Positions 1 through 9,847 of a stretch of DNA of 64,000 bases are shown one piece after another. The notes beneath the pieces were generated by a model. The model ran no database searches, was not told the DNA's origin, and was given only the letters and a program-made list of their open reading frames with translations. Location of the stretch: positions 1 through 64,000 of the forward strand of contig NW_025955174.1 in the NCBI RefSeq assembly GCF_022376445.1, in the 5' to 3' direction. The stretch comes from Fomitopsis serialis (lineage: Eukaryota > Basidiomycota > Agaricomycetes > Polyporales > Fomitopsidaceae). Position numbers and translations under genes: made by a program. Position 1 is the first letter of the stretch. Each line of letters starts with the position of its first letter.

Positions 1-828
1 CGCGAAGGCACAGCAAGAGTGGATCGCGTAATTGGCCGGCAAAGACTGCCAACGTTGGAGGATCGGGAGTCTCTTCCATACCTGGAGTGCATATTGAAAG
101 AGACATATCGGTGAGTTCAGATGAAGTATCCCGTACTTGTATGGTTTTCATTCTAATCAATTTCTATGCAGCTGGCTCTGTCCTGTTTGCCTAGGTGTGT
201 GGTTATGCTACCTTCGTTTGTCAGTTATGACCAACATTGCAGGTGTACCCCATGCATCAAGCGAAGACGACGAATATCGTGGCTACTATATTCCGAAGGG
301 AACAACAATAATGCCCAATCTATGGTCCGTCATGATAATCATTTGGTATGCTTTTGAAGATATATCGTCTACCAGGTTCATGTTGCGAGATCCGGAAGAC
401 TACCCTAATCCGGAGACGTTCCTCCCGGAACGCTTCTGGGCTCTGACCGCAGAAGAGTCTGAACGCACAGACCCTCGGAATATAGTGTTCGGACATGGTC
501 GAAGGCAAGTGCTACGGCCTCCTATTTGATTTGGACATCAGCAGATCATCCTAGTAGAATTTGCCCGGGTCGTCGCTTTGCGGACATCAGCGTGTGGCTC
601 GTGATGGCGAACATGGTGGCGACGTTCAATATCTCGAAGGCCCGAGACGCCCTGGGGAACGAGATAACGCCTCCTGTGTTGTACGAGCCTGGTTTCACGA
701 GGTAGGGGTGATCCTGCTTGTGCGTTGCATCACGGCTGATACGTTGTTCAAGTGAGCCTGTGCAATTCCAGTGCTCAATCATACCGCGGTCGCAACAAGC
801 TGCAGATTTGATAATCGGTGCCACGTGA
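1..828 (+). pseudogene. Cytochrome P450 C-terminal part (P450-A), cut by the window edge
   Basis: This is the haem-binding half of a fungal class E P450 monooxygenase, which would oxidise a small lipophilic substrate at the ER. Visible in order: the K-helix ([15 protein letters not shown], ending near 111), the PERF segment (PNPETFLPERF, around 405-435), the start of the haem loop (FGHGRR) and, after an intron with a GC donor, the cysteine-ligand segment (CPGRRFADISVWL, from about 565). A last short exon ends with TGA at 826-828. Near position 20 the frame jumps between KAQQE and VDRVIG, a one-base frameshift, and the last junction also does not keep frame. I infer a decaying gene. The 5' half lies outside the window. 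Confidence 0.75.
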
Positions 829-1009
829 AGCTTTGAAGGCTCGGACGGCTTCAGATTAGCACATGCCATTCGAAGGAGAGCCTGGTCAGCCGCAAAAATA
901 TGGCCATTCTACGTTGTGTCAGTGCTATAACAGATATTGGGCATTGACGGGTGGCGTTAGTAGGGTACACTCGTACAATTGCAATACATTTGATCTTCTT
1001 CCTGGCATG

Positions 1010-2350
1010 TCAATCCAACAAACTCGTCAGCATTTTAGAGACCATATCCTCCGCCCGCTGTGAACGAGGAGTGATGTTGCACGTGAACTCCGGTGGATAA
1101 CTGGCATCCCGCTCAGTGCCAGTGATAGTCCGATAGGCAGCGTCATGCACTCACCGAGTCATACCGGAGTGAAATTCAACGGATGGCGTGATGACTTGGC
1201 CTTTGGAGTCCCGCGCCTTCGCGATGTTCAGTGTCGCTACCATACTCGCCACGACCATGAATATATTTGCATCGGCAAAATAGCGCCCCGGGCATGTCCT
1301 GTGCGCAAGTGGTCAACGTTCACCGGTAGCACGTGTGATATAGTGGATGATTCTCACCGTCTCCCAAACCCGAACACGGTGGCTCGGGGGTCGGTCCTCT
1401 CCGCTGTCTTTGCGTCCATGTTAAGGAACCGTTCGGGCCGGAATGTGGATGCGTCGGGGTCAATCTCCTCATCACGAGTCATGGCCCTGTGAGAGCGAAG
1501 TATTTAAGGAGCATCCGCTAGGATCGGGACCTCCTCACCAGATGTTACTCAGCACAGTAGAGCCTTTGGGGATAGTATGTCCTTCGTGCTCGTCGTCTTC
1601 AGTCAGGCAATGTGGGATCCCTGAAAACCGATGTCAACGTTCACCGTGTTATGCTCTGGGACATCACCAACCCAGAGGAATAGAGGCACTCCAGCTATTA
1701 CGGGTAGATGAGTGACCGTACGTACATGTGGCATTAGCACTCACCGTAGCGCTTCCTTTACGATGCATTCTATATACGGGAGCTGATCCCTATCCTCTAG
1801 CTGTGGGAGCCGATCAACTCCAACCACGCGGTCGATTTCCTCCTGCGCTTTCTGAAGAACTTCAGGATAGACAACCATGGCTAAGACGAATGAAGCGAGC
1901 GCAGACTTCGTCTTGAGGTGTTCTGTCTTCAGCATCGACCTGTCTCGAAAAAACCTCGGACTCACCGTCTCCATTCCAGCTAACCGGCCAAAGACCGAGG
2001 TTACCGCATGCCTTTACTATACGAACGTGAAGACGAACCTCCATAAACGGTACCCGCAGCGGCTGTTATATCGCGTTTGTCCCTCTGTAGGGTTCCATTC
2101 CTCTGTGCTCCCTCTATGAGTTTTGCGACGAGCGACGGTTTCACTGGTGTTCTCGCCATCTGCATGAATCAGAGGAGCAGTCAACCGCTCGGGATGGTCT
2201 GCTCACAACAGCAGTCTTGACTCCTTGGTGAGGTCTGTCCATGGCGTCCCGAACAGTCTCTGTGACTTTGATTGCGTATCACGTAAATCCCGCGCCAAGC
2301 ATTCACTATCAGGACAGAATGAATCGCATTAAGTTCACTCTCGACATGCT
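1010..2350 (-). pseudogene. Cytochrome P450, 5'-truncated (P450-B)
   Basis: P450 exons run leftwards. From the 5' side: a segment resembling GAGFKRxA with an in-frame stop (about 2,345-2,240), a VKPSLVAKLIEGAQRNGTL segment (about 2,160-2,050), the I-to-K-helix exon ending in LPYIECIVKEALR (about 1,930-1,741), the FGFGRR haem-loop exon (near 1,370), a PGRYFADANIFMVVASMVAT segment (near 1,270-1,210), and a last exon whose spliced end gives YPPEFTCNITPRSQ with stop at 1,010-1,012. The membrane anchor, the proline hinge and roughly the first 200 residues are absent upstream of 2,350. The nearby left end of the inverted duplication (about 2,600) suggests a rearrangement removed them. It resembles P450-D at 56,890-59,091. 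Confidence 0.75.
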
Positions 2351-2640
2351 GGCTCGGATGTAGTCTCAATTCATGTGTATCAGTCTATCATAATTACCTG
2401 TACTTGCTCGATGGACACTGGGCCCTCCTCTTTCATACACACGATAACGGTCTGCCCGGTACACTGAAACTGCAATAATACACAACTCACAACGCACTGA
2501 TTAGTCTACCAGACATCGTGTTGTAAGACAAGGTAGATAAGGGGCACGAAATCACAGCAGATTCCATGAAGGTGAAAAGGACGATGAGGGCGATGATAAC
2601 GCCAGTGTGAATGGACAGCACATCACATCGTCTTCATACT
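2351..2640. other. Spacer between P450-B and monooxygenase A
   Basis: No gene was recognised. The outer boundary of the inverted duplication lies at about 2,600. Very weak similarity to the region after 54,378 may extend a further 60 bases, so the original duplicated unit could have been slightly longer. Confidence 0.4.
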
Positions 2641-5218
2641 TCATAATTCCGACAAATACTTCCAGACCCTAGCCAGCTCTCGCGAAGCCACGGGAATTAT
2701 CAGCGCCACATGTCCGTCAGGACGCACTAGCGCAGCTGCACCGCTCTCAGTGCTTATGCGGAGCGACCGATAGAGACTCCCCGTCGTACGGCCATCATTT
2801 TCTGGATGCAGGACATCGTCCAAGTATATCCTGCGGTCAGATATTCGGCATCAGTCGGATGTATTGAGAGTGCGAGGGACATACTGCGAAGCGCGGAGCA
2901 CCGGTTCCGATACCACACCCGCCTCTGCAAGCACCGTGCCATGGCTGACAGAGAGGATCGCTCCCAGCTGCACATCGCCATTACCAACCTCCTTGGAGCT
3001 GGCGCAGCGCTCGATGAATTCGCGGAAGCTCGCGCCAACCGCTGGCAGCGTGATATCGCCCGGGAAGATGAGAAGCTTGAAGGCCATTTGGTATGATATA
3101 GTATCAAGAAGGCTGCAGCGACTCCAGCTGTCGTAACGCAGAATTTCGGCGTGGGGCAGTCTTTGTCCCAAGACCAAGCCGCACGCAAGATCTTGGAAGT
3201 CGGGTACAGTGAGTCGCGAGTCGTATTGGACACCTATGCCTCTGCTCTGGGTGTCAGCACCCATCATATTTAGCCAAGGTGGTCATCACCACTTACGATG
3301 TGAAAGCGTTCTGTCGCTCAATCAGGCTATTGGCTGGGTGAGTCACATCAATATGAAGTGCGGAGACAGAAACAATACCTCATGTACTGCTCCGTCATAT
3401 TAGAGCTGCGCATCAGCCTTTGGATCTCCTTATCGAGCTCAATCAATGTAATGCTGCAAGGCCGTCGCTCAGTTTCGTATGTTTCGAGGAGAGGGCCTCC
3501 GGCGCGCCCACGAAGGGTGTATGCGAGTTTCCAAGCTGGCCGAGACCAAGTCAACAAAGTAGAACGTGTATATTCAGACCGGATGCTTACCCAGATTATA
3601 AGCATCCGCCATCGAGACATTGAGGCCTTGACCAGCATTAGGAGAATGCACATGACCTTCAATAATGAAGCATCAGCTGCAATCTTCCTAAGCAGTAACA
3701 TTCTCTTACATGCATCTCCTGCGATGAAAATCCGTTGCGCGTGCGAGAATGTTGAAGCGATGCCTTGTCTGACTGATGTGAGGGGTTTAGTTGCGCAGGC
3801 CTTTGTACCACAATGACATTAGATTACCTCTGTAAAGACTACACCATGTAATATCTTCCGCGGCTATTGTGTACGGCTGGAAGCCGCGCACGAATGTCTT
3901 GTAAACCTATATGAGCGACGTTCGGAGGAGATCGAAGCTGGTTTAGTACCGCCATCAAGATGTCCGCTAACTGCACTGCTGAGGTCTTCCCATCGTTGCC
4001 AATCGGGTCGTTCTGAAATCGCGCATATATACGCATCCTGCTATCGGGCCTGGGAACAGTCTGCGCTTGGTCAGTCATACCGCGATACTCAGAAGAATTG
4101 GCTCACTCCTAACAGTCCCGCAAGCGGCGACTGTATAATGTTCTTTGCTAGCAGAGTTGGGAAATCGGTGATCGGCTTCAGGTCCATTGCACCCCATACT
4201 TCGCCCATCGCAGCGTTCCAGTCGTTCGCCAAGGCCTCCCCACCTAAGTCTTCCATGGTGATTCCACACTGGTGACGGACCCAAGAATGGGCACCTGCAC
4301 GTTCTTCAGCCTGAGCAGGTATTACTTGATCACACAATGCATGCTCACCGTCACATCCAACGACATACTTTGCGCGTATACTTTCCACCGTCTCCACACA
4401 TTCGGGCAGATCTGCCAGCTCGTTTCTCGAGGTAAGTGGAAGATGGCTTGTCCGCACATGCTCCGCCTTAAGGTGTACGCATGTCACCTAACCATACTTC
4501 CGTGAGTTGATGGGGCAAGTCATCACCGCATATTCAACTTACTTCAACAACGTATTCACCAGTCGGTCTGGAATCATTGATGATACGGAATTGTTGAGGG
4601 ACTACTGGTTGTTCTACTTGAACGTCTCGCTCCGACAACGATTCCCTCATGAGCCTCTCAATATCCTTTGGTTCTAGGAGAACCTGAGCGACTGTAGTAA
4701 GCGTTCCGACACCTAAAGTAGCATCAAAGCGATACCTCGAAAGGATGCCGAGCAGAAGATGTTGAGATGTTTGGACCCTGCTTAGTAGCCTGATGCCGTC
4801 CTGTGAATAGAGCACCAAGACCGTGCAGCTGGACACAAACCTTTATCCCGGATCTGTCGTCGTTCGCTTCATATGTAACCTACATTCACGATCTGTCAAT
4901 GTGAGCTGTCGTCGCTGCGGAGAGATGCCGGCGGACCATGCGGTGAAGATGGAAGCCTGTCTGTCTCAGCTTCTCTCCCATCCCGACACTGTCCCACATT
5001 TCAATCGTCCGGGGCTGAATGCCATCCCCTTGACCTGCTGATTCTTCAGGTAGACTGAGTGGGTGTAAGGAACAGGCACGGAGGACAGGAGGAGAGTGAC
5101 ACTACCGGCGGTCTATGATTCTGTATGGTATGTTGAGGCGGCTAAGGCAGACCGCGGTCATGAGCCCCGCAGGTCCAGCACCAATCACGAGGACATCGGT
5201 ATGCGAGACTTGGCTCAT
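2641..5218 (-). CDS. FAD-dependent aromatic-type monooxygenase A (phenol hydroxylase-like)
   Basis: Class A flavoprotein monooxygenase, expected to hydroxylate an aromatic or quinone-like substrate with NADPH and O2. The start at 5,218 is followed by the dinucleotide-binding motif ([11 protein letters not shown]). Spliced exons then give [13 protein letters not shown], a SARHPFE segment, [13 protein letters not shown], the GD-motif stretch (AKYVVGCDG, intron, [11 protein letters not shown]), [14 protein letters not shown], the second FAD contact (AGQGLN...MADAYNLG, then [12 protein letters not shown]) and [13 protein letters not shown]-terminal thioredoxin-like domain typical of phenol 2-monooxygenases follows ([15 protein letters not shown] to [18 protein letters not shown]). 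The stop is at 2,641-2,643. At least eight small introns are needed. The last exon keeps its frame, unlike copy B. I see no certain disabling change, but the exon between HLHRM and SARHPFE is poorly resolved. Confidence 0.82.
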
Positions 5219-7447
5219 GGTGGACTGCGGGGGTCGGCGTCCAAAGGATGGGCACTCTTACCTCGCGGCCGCATACTTATACACTGATCTGCAAAGCTGT
5301 AAATATTATAAAATTTCAGCGTTTTTCCGCTGGCCATAATCTCGTGTGGAGAGTATGTTGGGTTTATCGTGGGCAAAGGTATTTGCTGCCATACCTTCGA
5401 TATCGCTTGATCGCGCCAGGGGGAGGCACCGTGAAGTTGGTTACAGTCTCCGCATTCTGAAAGAGGACTACGGCAGGTGTCATTCGTGTGCGCTGAAAAC
5501 CGCGTGTCATTCGCAGGGCGTGCCACACGTGCAAACGAACACTAACCATGAAGCGAAGAGGTAAAGCAGTTCGCTGACCCGTCCGTGGTTCTGAGGTCTC
5601 GGTACACTCCATCTGCGAGGTGTATGGTTCAGGCGGACACCATCGACTCCGAGCGCAGCATGTCAAGGTCACGCACCGTTGAACACTTACTCATGCCAGC
5701 CAGCTTCTGATACGGAGACCAAGGATCATGCACATGCTTCAAATGCATCTGAGACGCTGTCAGTTGGGTCGCGCGCATTTTCAAAATGCTCAAGAAGCGG
5801 ATCCCAACAAACGCTCCGAGCCAGTGTAGTTACCTGAGTACAGCGTCACTGAATACCAAAGGCACCGTCTTGATCGGATCGTTGGGTAATATGCCCTACA
5901 TTCGACACCAGATACCTGGCTGTATGTATATGTGGAAGATCCGATCAGGCCGAAGGAATGATGAATTTAACGCACTGAGGATCGGTGCTTGCGCAGACGG
6001 TCGCAGTCTCCCTCAGGGTGTGTTGGCTTTCGGAGGTTGTTTCAAGGTCTGGAATCAAGCCTTACGGCCGCTGTCGGACCCGTCAGCAGCAATTCTGCGC
6101 TATTGACTGCGAAAGCAGACATACATACTGCTGTCCCTATCTTCACCACAGAAATGGAGCACGCCGCCCGTGCGAGTCGTATCAGATGCAACGCCGCGCA
6201 TTTGTCAGTGTCATTAAGCCGGCCATCTCGATTGCGCGCAGCTGTCTGGCAGACGACATCAGGAAGTCGTCATGAGCGCCTCGCCCGTACAGTCCATCGT
6301 GCGATTCTTGAACCTGAATTGTCGTGGAAGCTCGGAGCACGGCAGCAAGGTGCTCTCCTGTACTGTAAGAAGAGGCGGTGCATCAGCGGCAACATCTCGT
6401 TCGCGCGCGGCCCTGGTCGAAGAGTCCTGAAGAAGTCCTCAGAGCGTATGCAACTGTTGGAGAACCGTTTCTTGCGATGATCAACAACTTTCGAAAGGGG
6501 CGCAAGTGGGACCGCTCAGATCCGAGGGTCCAACGGAGGAGCGCCCATGCGGGTTCGGTGATCTAGCTAGCATTCATCGTGATCATCCACTCAATACCTG
6601 GGCGTGAATCAACCTACCATCGTGGAACCCTGGATTCTGCGTGTAGGCGGAGCCCAAGATGCGTAAAGCGTATCTTCGGACCGTGTAGCCCATGAGAGTC
6701 CGTACTTCGAAGCCACTGGCAGTTACAGCCCGCCGCATACACGTACACCCATCGCGAGCAGAATCGGTCACGAAGACTACTCCCCGACTGCAACGTTGCC
6801 GCCTTTATAGCTCCGTGTTCCTTCATGGAGACGCGCCGGTTAGACAAGCCAGGATCCAGGTCGAGCGGAGGAAAGGTCACCAGTGGTCGAGACTTCGCCT
6901 TGGAGTTGAGTATACTCGACGAGAGTTCCGGACATCTGGCAGAGACCAGAGGATGACGAGCCTGAGAGTGAACATCTGACAAGAAGCGAGTCTAGTAAAC
7001 AGTCTACCATCTACTGGTGGGCGCCTGATCGGGGCGCTCGTTGAGGAGGCGGCAAGGCCCGGTCGTTACTATATACGGCAGCAGGCGGCCTTCCGGACGG
7101 ATTGGAGGTCCAGGACACCTAACTTACCGCTCCTACTCGGCACTCAGTCTGATCGACACGACAATACCATTCGCGAAGGCGCTCATTGGAGCGTCGCGGC
7201 AGCCTGTGGCCTTGAAAGTTCATCCCGAAGTATGGGTGCATCCTCCAGACTCGCATGACAGGCAGGGCATCTCGCATGCGCAGTTCTATTCACAACGAGG
7301 ACAGCCGTGTGATATTTTTCGTTACACACTGGCACTCGCTTCACGGGATGCGCCGACTTTGATCATACTCGGACTGCTGGCAGATGCGAACAACAGACTG
7401 TGAACTTTGAAGCACCTCGGAGTACGAAGCCAGCGTTAACTCTCAGC
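5219..7447. other. Upstream part of the inverted arm, no gene recognised
   Basis: This 2.2-kb block lies upstream of monooxygenase A and is repeated at 49,523-51,756. Open frames of 60-160 codons exist on both strands (for example 5,989-6,480 and 7,041-7,403 on the plus strand) but none shows a family motif. A segment at 5,690-5,790, read on the minus strand, gives the protein-like stretch HVHDPWSPYQKLAGM next to a possible splice donor. It may hold the shared promoter and a degraded upstream gene. Confidence 0.35.
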
Positions 7448-8149
7448 TATATTGCACTGACCGCCGCATCGTATTGAATGCGTCTATGGTCAAAGCACCA
7501 AATTAGTAGGCATAGGCAGTTGTTGTTCCATATACTTATCATCCAATCGACCCTGCTTGACGTGTGAAGGCGACGTCGTTTTTGTTTGTTTGGGTAGGAG
7601 GTACTCAGCTCCATCCGGCCGGACGAAACTATGATGGGATTGTCAAAAACTTCGCTACATATGGTACAAAACTAAGGGTATTGGGTGTGGACGGCGGGTG
7701 AGAACGCGCGGCGCCCGGAACCTCTGACGAGTGAGAGGGAGAGAGCGTAGGGTAGCACCCCTGTATGCTGCTCTGAAGCCCCTCGCAGCTCGCCAGGCAA
7801 GTGCACGTGACTGGCGCGACGACCTGAGTATCGCTGCTCTCGCGCGCGGCGCGAGAACAGGTTTCGCTATGAACTACAGCGGAGAGTCATAGGTTTCGCT
7901 ACGACGTCGTAATAGGACGTCGTAGGTTTCGCTACACTGCGGTGTAGGATAATGGAGCCCTCGGACGACGGGCAGGTGTGAGGGCTCCGTGCGCGTACTG
8001 CCGACTCGCCGTCGATTGAACTTGCACAATCAAAATATTGACCTCGCTTAATAGTATGTGCACGTGCGCTCTGAGGTCTGAGATCTGGATCTGAGGCCTG
8101 AGGCCGAGGATTGACTGGAACATTGCATGGTACATAAGCGTGTACTACG
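7448..8149. other. Intergenic region with a short tandem repeat
   Basis: No gene was recognised. Three copies of a 32-33 bp unit beginning GGTTTCGCTA start at 7,860, 7,892 and 7,925; see the separate repeat entry. Confidence 0.5.
7860..7957. repeat. Three tandem 32-33 bp units with internal palindromes
   Basis: Each unit opens with GGTTTCGCTA at 7,860, 7,892 and 7,925. The unit body differs between copies, but two copies contain inverted sequence: TACGACGTCGTA with GACGTCGTA in the second, and CACTGCGGTG in the third. The 5' decamer is conserved while the palindromic part varies. Confidence 0.6.
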
Positions 8150-8345
8150 TACAGTCCCGGACAAGCAAAGGCGACAATTTTTCTGTTCGACTTATCTGGG
8201 CCTCGGTAAGTGCCTGATCGTGAAAGTAACTGTAGAAGTGGTGTTTCTGATGCGTAATGATCGCAATTGCACGAGCCAATTGCCCCCAAAAGCAATATTT
8301 CCATTTTGGGTCCCAAAATTTTGGCGCACCCCAAAACAATTCGTA
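8150..8345 (-). repeat. Dispersed repeat, shared with 39,465-39,640
   Basis: On the minus strand this stretch ends with TTGTCGCCTTTGCTTGTCCG and GGACTGTA, which is found again at 39,597-39,627 on the plus strand. The 5' part of both copies holds a TTGGCG..CCCAAAA motif and a TTTTGGGGG run. It is probably a terminal or non-autonomous piece of a transposon. It lies downstream of the split DDE transposase, so it may be that element's end. Confidence 0.55.
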
Positions 8346-9025
8346 AAAGTCACGGGAAAATTACCATTGTGCTCCGTCTGATGAGCTGTGTATGATTCCG
8401 TCGAGAGCAGAAACCCCCCCCCATTACATTTGGACTCATAAATTGAGTAAGAAGTTTGGCGCTAGGCCATCCGGCGCCCCACAAACAGACTCGGAGAATC
8501 GGTTCGGTATGATGAGTCACTATCGAACATTGACAAAAGTAATACTTAGTACAGAAGGAGTACTATTGGGATTATGGACCAGGGATACATGTTGGAGTCC
8601 GATTTAGTGTCACTGACATACTTATACAACTGGAAGGATGGGGAATTAGCGGAGGTTTTACACCCATGCTCGAGCTTGAGTAAGATAGGCCTCACTCATA
8701 ATCCGTATCTTGGGCTAGGCGCACGTGATCTGGCATACCAAATCGGGAAATAATGTGGCTCGACGCTGCGCGGGTGGTGTTGGACAGTACATGCGATGAA
8801 TGAGTAGCTTGTCGAAGTAGTGGAATGTAGTGTAGTTTATTGTATATACTCAATGATCTCAGTCTGGGTCCATCTGGTCCAACTCGGTGAAGATCGAGTC
8901 GGGAACAACCCGGTGTCCATGGTATTTCTTCCCCGCATATGCGGCCTGCTTGCCATTAAGCCCCTTGCGATATGCGTCCATGAAACGGAACGAACGTGTG
9001 CAGAAACTATCAGTGAGTGTCAGGT
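8346..9025. other. 3' flank of the split transposase
   Basis: No gene was recognised. The segment around 8,672-8,702 (AAGATAGGCCTCACTCATAA) is found inverted at about 39,068-39,100, so this flank belongs to a repeated element. Confidence 0.5.
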
Positions 9026-9275
9026 TTAGGTATCCAATAGCTGCATGGACACATACCGATGAATAGAGAGGAGAGGCACATGCTCGAGTGCATCCCTGAC
9101 ATCCGGCTCGAGATCAGCCTCTTTCAATGATGGAGGGCAGCGGCGATAGGTCCGCTTTGCGTGGCCCCAGCATTGCTCAATCGGGTTGAGCTCTGGGTGA
9201 AACTTCGGAAGAAACAACACATCGAAGCCACGCGCATGACATGCTTCCTCCACCAAGGACTCGACATCAGCAAAG
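9026..9275 (-). pseudogene. DDE transposase, 3' part (split by copia insertion)
   Basis: C-terminal end of the transposase whose 5' part lies at 15,172-16,720. It encodes the segment from ADVESLVEEACHARG through FLPKFHPELNPIEQCWGHAK to LSIHRYVSMQLLDT, with the stop at 9,026-9,028. The glutamate of ELNPIE is the likely third catalytic acidic residue of a Tc1/mariner-like DDE endonuclease. The copia insertion lies just before A-D-V-E. Removing the element and one 5-bp target copy brings both parts into the same frame (checked codon by codon). Confidence 0.85.
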
Positions 9276-9553
9276 TGTTGAACCATATAGGCGCCCACCG
9301 GGCCGTCGGGTTCCACGGGCCGGATCGCACTGCACGTGCTAGATCCGCACTTACCGCATAGAGCAAGTCATGCGTGGGAATAGACTATACAGTAGTATTA
9401 GTCAGCGTCTCAGAGATGTATATAAGGCCCACCAGTAGCGTAGCTCTCTCTTTAGTTCCTTCACCACGAAGTAACTTGTGTGCCTCAAGTATCCAACCTT
9501 CAAGCAGGTAAGTTAGAGCGCGGTCCACTACGTGTGACCAAGTCTGCTCAACA
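9276..9553 (+). repeat. 5' LTR of the copia element
   Basis: 278 bp, TG...CA ends. A TATA-like box (TATATAAGG) at 9,419-9,427 should place the element's transcription start inside the LTR. It differs from the 3' LTR at three sites, all in the first half. Confidence 0.95.
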
Positions 9554-9570
9554 GGTTATGAGCCCCGGTC
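9554..9570 (+). promoter_or_regulatory. Primer-binding site (half initiator tRNA-Met type)
   Basis: GGTTATGAGCCCC starts at the base after the 5' LTR. It is complementary to the anticodon stem-loop of initiator tRNA-Met (GGGGCUCAUAACC), not to a tRNA 3' end. This is the internal half-tRNA priming described for Drosophila copia and relatives. The complementarity is seen in the sequence; its use is inferred. Confidence 0.75.
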
Positions 9571-9847
9571 GACGCCTGAGTACTGCGCCTTAACGGCTGC
9601 GACTCGGTGCGCACTGGCTTACCTGCGGCATCGCCCTCACGGGCTTGAAGCCAGGGGGAGACTATGCGCGGAAACGCTGCAGGTCTCAAGCGCGACTCAC
9701 GTCGCTGCTAAACCCCATGAGGACACTGAGTCCATGTGTGTGGACAGCGCCTTTTGGCTGCAGTCCGTTGTGTGACAGAGCGCTGACGTCGCCTTCGTCA
9801 AGCAGCAGCTCTTCAACGTTTCCCCCGTTCACACCAACTCTCACACA

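Larger units (their letters stand above)
2600..7447. repeat. Left arm of a 4.85-kb inverted duplication
   Basis: This stretch is the reverse complement of 49,523-54,378; paired coordinates add up to 56,975-56,978. About 4,780-7,447 appears identical to the other arm in every reading frame compared. About 3,330-4,780 is clearly diverged but nearly equal in length. About 2,640-3,330 is again almost identical. The outer end breaks near 7,447 (a shared CCAGCGTTAA, then unrelated sequence). It contains FAD monooxygenase A and about 2.2 kb upstream of it. Confidence 0.93.

Noticed and set aside
5989..6480. 163-codon frame as a conserved gene because it is identical in both arms
   Set aside because: Identity follows from the recent duplication, not from selection; no motif, and both strands carry similar frames.
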